A stretch of 64,000 bases of DNA. It comes from CAYVUV01 sp964455095 (GTDB lineage: Bacteria > Desulfobacterota > Binatia > HRBIN30 > CADEER01). The translations under genes and the position numbers were made by a program. Under the pieces are notes generated by a model that did not search any database, was not told the origin of the DNA, and worked only from the letters and a program-made list of their open reading frames with translations. Shown here piece by piece: positions 60,950 to 64,000 of the stretch; position 1 is the first letter of the stretch; each line of letters begins with the position of its first letter. The stretch is from NCBI GenBank assembly GCA_964455095.1, contig CAYVUV010000404.1, forward strand, positions 17,187-81,186, written 5' to 3'.

Positions 60950-61258
60950 CTACTTCTTCTTCTGCGCGAGGAGAAAGTTGACCATCGCGTCGGTCTGCTC
61001 CTTGGAGAGCTTCATGTTCTTCATCTTCGAATCGGGGATCATGGACTTGGGATCGTCCAGATAGGCGTGCAGCCACTTCTCGTCCCGCTTCGAGCCGATG
61101 CCGTCGAGCACGCCGCCGACCTTGGCCTTGGGCCCCGCGACGCCGTTCAAGGTGTGACACACCTTGCACTTCTTGTTGTACAGCTCCTGGGCATCTTCGG
61201 CCCAGGCGGCGCCTGCCAGACTCAGAACCGCGACCAACATCACCAACCGTCCGACCAT
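60950..61258 (-). CDS. Class I monohaem cytochrome c
   Basis: A 102-residue periplasmic cytochrome started at ATG 61258 behind GGGAG. The signal peptide ends AAWAE. The haem motif is CKVCH (about residue 37), with the distal Met probably in DSKMKNMKLS. The N-terminal helix EDAQELYNKKCKVCHTLNG and C-terminal helix KEQTDAMVNFLLAQKK frame a normal class I fold. It is first in the run of cytochrome genes and only 18 bp ahead of the ImcH-like gene. It could link that protein to other periplasmic partners. Confidence 0.92.
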   Translation of the reverse strand: MVGRLVMLVAVLSLAGAAWAEDAQELYNKKCKVCHTLNGVAGPKAKVGGVLDGIGSKRDEKWLHAYLDDPKSMIPDSKMKNMKLSKEQTDAMVNFLLAQKKK

Positions 61259-61370
61259 GAGAACTCCCTTCTCGAGCTCAGAATCGATTGCCATCGACGC
61301 TGGCCCTCCATAGCGCGTTTGCAAACAGACAACCAGTAGGAGGGGGCAAGAATAGCTCGCGAACGCCCGC

Positions 61371-61395
61371 GGCTCGGCAGGAGCCTCGCCCTCCC
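61371..61395 (+). repeat. Dispersed GGCTCGGC...GCCCTCCC repeat copy
   Basis: GGCTCGGCAGGAGCCTCGCC followed by CTCCC. It is the same family as 25347, 32479/32523 and 34863. It is non-coding here, between the cytochrome c gene and the VIT-family gene. Confidence 0.82.
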
Positions 61396-61416
61396 GGTTG
61401 CCCACATGGCGGCGCT

Positions 61417-62112
61417 TCAAACGGCGGTGCCGAACAGCGCCCCGATGCCCGCGGTGACCGCCATCGCGAGCAGGCCCCAGAAGGTGACGCGCACGGCACC
61501 GACCGCGACGCCGGCACCGCCGGCGCGCGCCGCCAGCGCGCCGAGCACGGCGAGGAAGACGAGCGAGGTGCCGGCAACGGCCGGGATGAGCTGCGCTTCG
61601 GGCGCCAGTGCGGTGACGCCGAGTGGCAACGCCGCGCCGACGCCGAAGGCGGAGGCGGAGGCCAGAGCGGCCTGCAGCGGGCGCGCGCTGAGCATCTCGG
61701 AGATCCCGAGCTCCTCGCGCGCGTGGGCGCCGAGCGCATCGTGCGCCATCAGCTGATCGGCGACCTGGCGGGCGAGCGCCGGCTCGAGACCGTAGCCGAC
61801 GTAGATCGCCGTCAGTTCGGCGCGCTCGGCCTTGTCGTCGGTCTTGAGCTCCATGCGCTCGCGCGCCAGATCGGCGTGCTCGGTGTCGGCCTGCGAGTGC
61901 ACCGAGACGTACTCGCCCGCCGCCATCGACATCGCCCCGGCGACCAGGCCGGCGACGCCGGCGACCAGCACGTTGCCGTGCGAGCCGTTGGCCGAGGCGA
62001 CGCCGAGGATGAGGCTCGCCGTCGATACAATCCCATCGTTGGCGCCGAGCACCGCGGCGCGCAGCCAGCCGATGCGCTCGGTGCGATGCCGTTCTCGGTG
62101 ACGTACGGGCAT
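61417..62112 (-). CDS. VIT1/CCC1-family membrane transporter (Fe/Mn)
   Basis: A 231-residue protein with five hydrophobic segments. IGWLRAAVLGANDGIVSTASLILGVASAN and AGAMSMAAGEYVSVHSQADTEHADLARER are the family hallmarks. The middle loop (RERMELKTDDKAERAELTAIYVGYGLEPALARQVADQLM) carries the acidic metal-binding helices. Family members move Fe(II) or Mn(II) out of the cytosol. It lies just upstream of the cytochrome cluster in the same direction. A link to iron redox chemistry is tempting but unproven. Confidence 0.93.
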   Translation of the reverse strand: MPVRHRERHRTERIGWLRAAVLGANDGIVSTASLILGVASANGSHGNVLVAGVAGLVAGAMSMAAGEYVSVHSQADTEHADLARERMELKTDDKAERAELTAIYVGYGLEPALARQVADQLMAHDALGAHAREELGISEMLSARPLQAALASASAFGVGAALPLGVTALAPEAQLIPAVAGTSLVFLAVLGALAARAGGAGVAVGAVRVTFWGLLAMAVTAGIGALFGTAV

Positions 62113-62217
62113 GCGCCGATCTCCTCCGCTCGGCGATGTATCACGTCGGCGGGCCGCGCGCGCCTATCCCGGGTGCGGGCTGGCGATGAAATCGTTTCCA
62201 CGCGCGGTCGCATCTGC

Positions 62218-62308
62218 CTTCCCCCTTTGGCAAAGGGGGATTGAGGGGGATTTTTCGAAATGATCCACGCGCAGAAATCCCCCCTAACCCCCTTTGCCAA
62301 AGGGGGGG
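62218..62308. repeat. Pair of facing CCCCCTTTGGCAAAGGGGG palindromes
   Basis: Left module 62218-62255 and right module 62275-62308 are inverted copies: CCCCCTTTGGCAAAGGGGG with GGGGGATTTTT / AAATCCCCCC flanks. It has the same architecture as the CCTCC pairs at 17742 and 53181 but a different core. It fills most of the gap between divergent genes (62113-62356). Confidence 0.88.
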
Positions 62309-62356
62309 AATTCAGAGTTCGGAGAAGATCGGCAGGAGGTGCGGCGTGAGGCGGAT

Positions 62357-63907
62357 GTGCGGATCATAGGGAGACTCACGAGGCGCACCCCGGCACAGCT
62401 CGGTGTGTCGCTCGCCACCGCGCTGTTGCTGGCGTCACCGGCGCACGCCATCCCGGCGACACCGGTGATGACCGTCTACCAGTTCGGCGGCGCGCTGGAC
62501 GTACCGTACTACGCGGTCGCGAACGTCGGCCCCGACGGCCCGACGCGCCCGGCCGGCACGCTGGCGCAGGGCACCTCGGTCATTCCGTGCCTCGTCCTGC
62601 GCGAGGGCCGGCCGCTCACCGACCGTCAGGGCACGCCGTACGTCGGCTTCGAGATCGTCGTCGACGCGCGCCGCGCGACGCCGGAGTCGACGGCGCGCTT
62701 CACCACGGCGCTCGAGCAGCGGCGGGCGCTGACCGTCGACGACCACCGCTGTCCGCCTGGCACCGCGCACGTGCTCGATGTCCGCCGGCTCTACGCCCTC
62801 GGCACGCCGCCGCGCTTCGATCCACCGCCCGCGGCGCCGCAGGCATCTGGCGCCGCGGCGGCGCAGAGCGAGCTCGATGCGATCGTGCGCGCCTTCCATG
62901 CTTCGCCGCAATGCGCGGCGGTGAACCAACGGCTGATCGGCCGCCGCGAGGCGCTGCAGCGCGCCTGGGACGCGTTCGCCGCCGCGCGCGCCGGGCGCTG
63001 GACGGCCGAGGCCGTCGCGCGCGCGCGCCAGCTCGACTACGCCATGCGCACCGCCATCTACGAGGGCCACCTCGATCGCGGCTGCAGCGCCTACGGGGCC
63101 TGCGAGCGCAACGTCATCGCCCTGTCGATCCGCAATCGCGCCGTCGAGCGCTGTCTGCGCGGCCAGGGCTGCCGCGCGGCCGGCGACTTCGAGGGCGTCG
63201 CCTCGACGGTCAGCCAGTACAACATCTGGGACGAGTACCTGACGCAGACCTCGGGTCTGACCGGCTGCTTCCTGCGCCCCGACCTGGCCGGCCACGAGCG
63301 CTATGCGCGGGTGCAGGCGATGTACGCCCAGAGCGTGGGCGACGGCGAGCGGATCCTCTTCGGTGGCGCCGGCGATCTGCAGGCCGTCTTTCCCGGCGCG
63401 CCGACTGGCGGTCTGACGGGCCTGCGCCACTACTACCACCCGCCGGCGATGGGGAAATGCTTTCCGGATCAGGACCGGCTCGAGTACATCTCCGGGGCCA
63501 TCGCCCAGCGCGGCGAGCACTTCGCGTTGATCGCCGATACCCGCATTCGCGCCGATGCGGCCGAAGGGCCGGGCTACCGTTTCCGCCTCGCGACCGTCAG
63601 CAGCGAGGCGGGGCGCGACGTGGTCGCCTTCGCCGATCGCTACCCGGGCTTCGTCATCGACGGCCGCAAAGTGCAGCTCCAGCGCCCGACGCGCTGCGCG
63701 CCGTACGGCACGCCGAGCGGCTGCCGCTTCGCGACGGTCGGCCGCTATCGCAAGACACCCAGTTGGCTGGCCGACGGCGATCCGTTGCAGCTCACCTGCA
63801 GTATCCAATCGCGCGGCGCCGACTGCCGCGGCGAACCGAGGCGCGAGACGGTCGCGGTGGGCGGCGTGTGCGACATCGAGATGCAGCCGATCGCCGGCGT
63901 GCCCTAG
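62357..63907 (+). CDS. Large secreted protein of unknown function
   Basis: A 516-residue protein with a signal peptide (LGVSLATALLLASPAHA). The start is uncertain: GTG 62357 is used, while GTG 62339 and others upstream remain open. AGGAGG at 62334 is not well placed for either. The mature part starts IPATPVMTVYQFGGALDVPYY. It contains about ten cysteines (CLVL, HRC, SPQC, GCSAYGACE, RCLRGQGC, GCFLRP, GKCFP), suggesting disulphides in the periplasm. DAIVRAFHASPQCAAVNQRL begins a helical middle domain, and the end is strand-rich. I recognise no family. Its location next to the electron-transfer cluster, but divergent, gives no firm clue. Confidence 0.72.
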   Translation: MRIIGRLTRRTPAQLGVSLATALLLASPAHAIPATPVMTVYQFGGALDVPYYAVANVGPDGPTRPAGTLAQGTSVIPCLVLREGRPLTDRQGTPYVGFEIVVDARRATPESTARFTTALEQRRALTVDDHRCPPGTAHVLDVRRLYALGTPPRFDPPPAAPQASGAAAAQSELDAIVRAFHASPQCAAVNQRLIGRREALQRAWDAFAAARAGRWTAEAVARARQLDYAMRTAIYEGHLDRGCSAYGACERNVIALSIRNRAVERCLRGQGCRAAGDFEGVASTVSQYNIWDEYLTQTSGLTGCFLRPDLAGHERYARVQAMYAQSVGDGERILFGGAGDLQAVFPGAPTGGLTGLRHYYHPPAMGKCFPDQDRLEYISGAIAQRGEHFALIADTRIRADAAEGPGYRFRLATVSSEAGRDVVAFADRYPGFVIDGRKVQLQRPTRCAPYGTPSGCRFATVGRYRKTPSWLADGDPLQLTCSIQSRGADCRGEPRRETVAVGGVCDIEMQPIAGVP

Positions 63908-64000
63908 CGCCAGTCAGTGCTCTCCCTTCGCGTGACGAGAAACAGGCGAGCAATGAACACGCCGCCTTGAAAGCCTCTTTTGATCTGGCTAGTCTAGCTC

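Noticed and set aside
1..64000. tRNA, rRNA, riboswitch or prophage genes
   Set aside because: No cloverleaf, rRNA core or known riboswitch element was recognised by eye in the gaps, and no integrase, terminase or transposase gene is present.

Overview
The window is GC-rich, densely coded bacterial chromosome, with about 52 genes on both strands, short gaps and many GTG or TTG starts. The gene mix suggests an uncultured soil, sediment or groundwater bacterium: P450s, CaiB/BaiF CoA-transferase, TauD-type dioxygenase, type III glutamine synthetase, OpgG, multihaem cytochromes, and lipoproteins with long Thr/Pro linkers. I infer a deltaproteobacterial or Binatota-like lineage. No rRNA, tRNA or other phylogenetic marker is present to prove this.

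Region by region. 34-6796: a P450, a lone receiver protein, an NtrC-type sigma-54 activator, a small orphan protein, an exported OB-fold-like protein and a hybrid sensor kinase. 7090-12771: a lipoprotein made of two fused alpha/beta-hydrolases, a PIN/Phd toxin-antitoxin pair with a palindromic operator, a polytopic glycosyltransferase-like protein and a fatty acid desaturase. 12989-17739: DUF5666 and DUF6502 genes facing a 12-cysteine secreted protein across an array of three inverted repeats, then an outer-membrane protein and an exported intradiol dioxygenase. 17843-25338: OpgG, a TauD-family enzyme, and a minus-strand catabolic operon (amidohydrolase, double CaiB/BaiF, enoyl-CoA hydratase). 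25489-29435: glutamine synthetase III with a clear terminator, a 183-bp near-perfect palindrome, an O-methyltransferase and a small protein with a CTERM-like tail.

29567-34017 is a compact plus-strand module: SGNH-like protein, MBOAT acyltransferase (with an apparent frameshift), fatty-acyl-AMP ligase and acyl carrier protein. Its logic resembles Dlt: activate an acid, load it on a carrier, pass it across the membrane to a surface acceptor. 34152-53147 holds a cyclase/ATPase/TPR regulator, a molybdopterin oxidoreductase, a DUF3300/DUF2950 pair, an AraC regulator, a second P450 and a sensor kinase with a THI5/NMT1-like sensor. A 38-bp element is shared between the AraC promoter region and the promoter of the orphan gene at 40425.

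53314-61258 is the most striking block: eight minus-strand genes, seven of them c-type cytochromes, with 37 haem motifs in total. They comprise a monohaem cytochrome, an ImcH-like NapC/NirT heptahaem quinol oxidase, an OmcA/MtrC-type decahaem lipoprotein, an outer-membrane barrel, and four small multihaem proteins joined by 4-base overlaps. Together they could carry electrons from the quinone pool across the periplasm and outer membrane.

The gaps hold several families of dispersed palindromic repeats. One family has entered two coding regions in frame.
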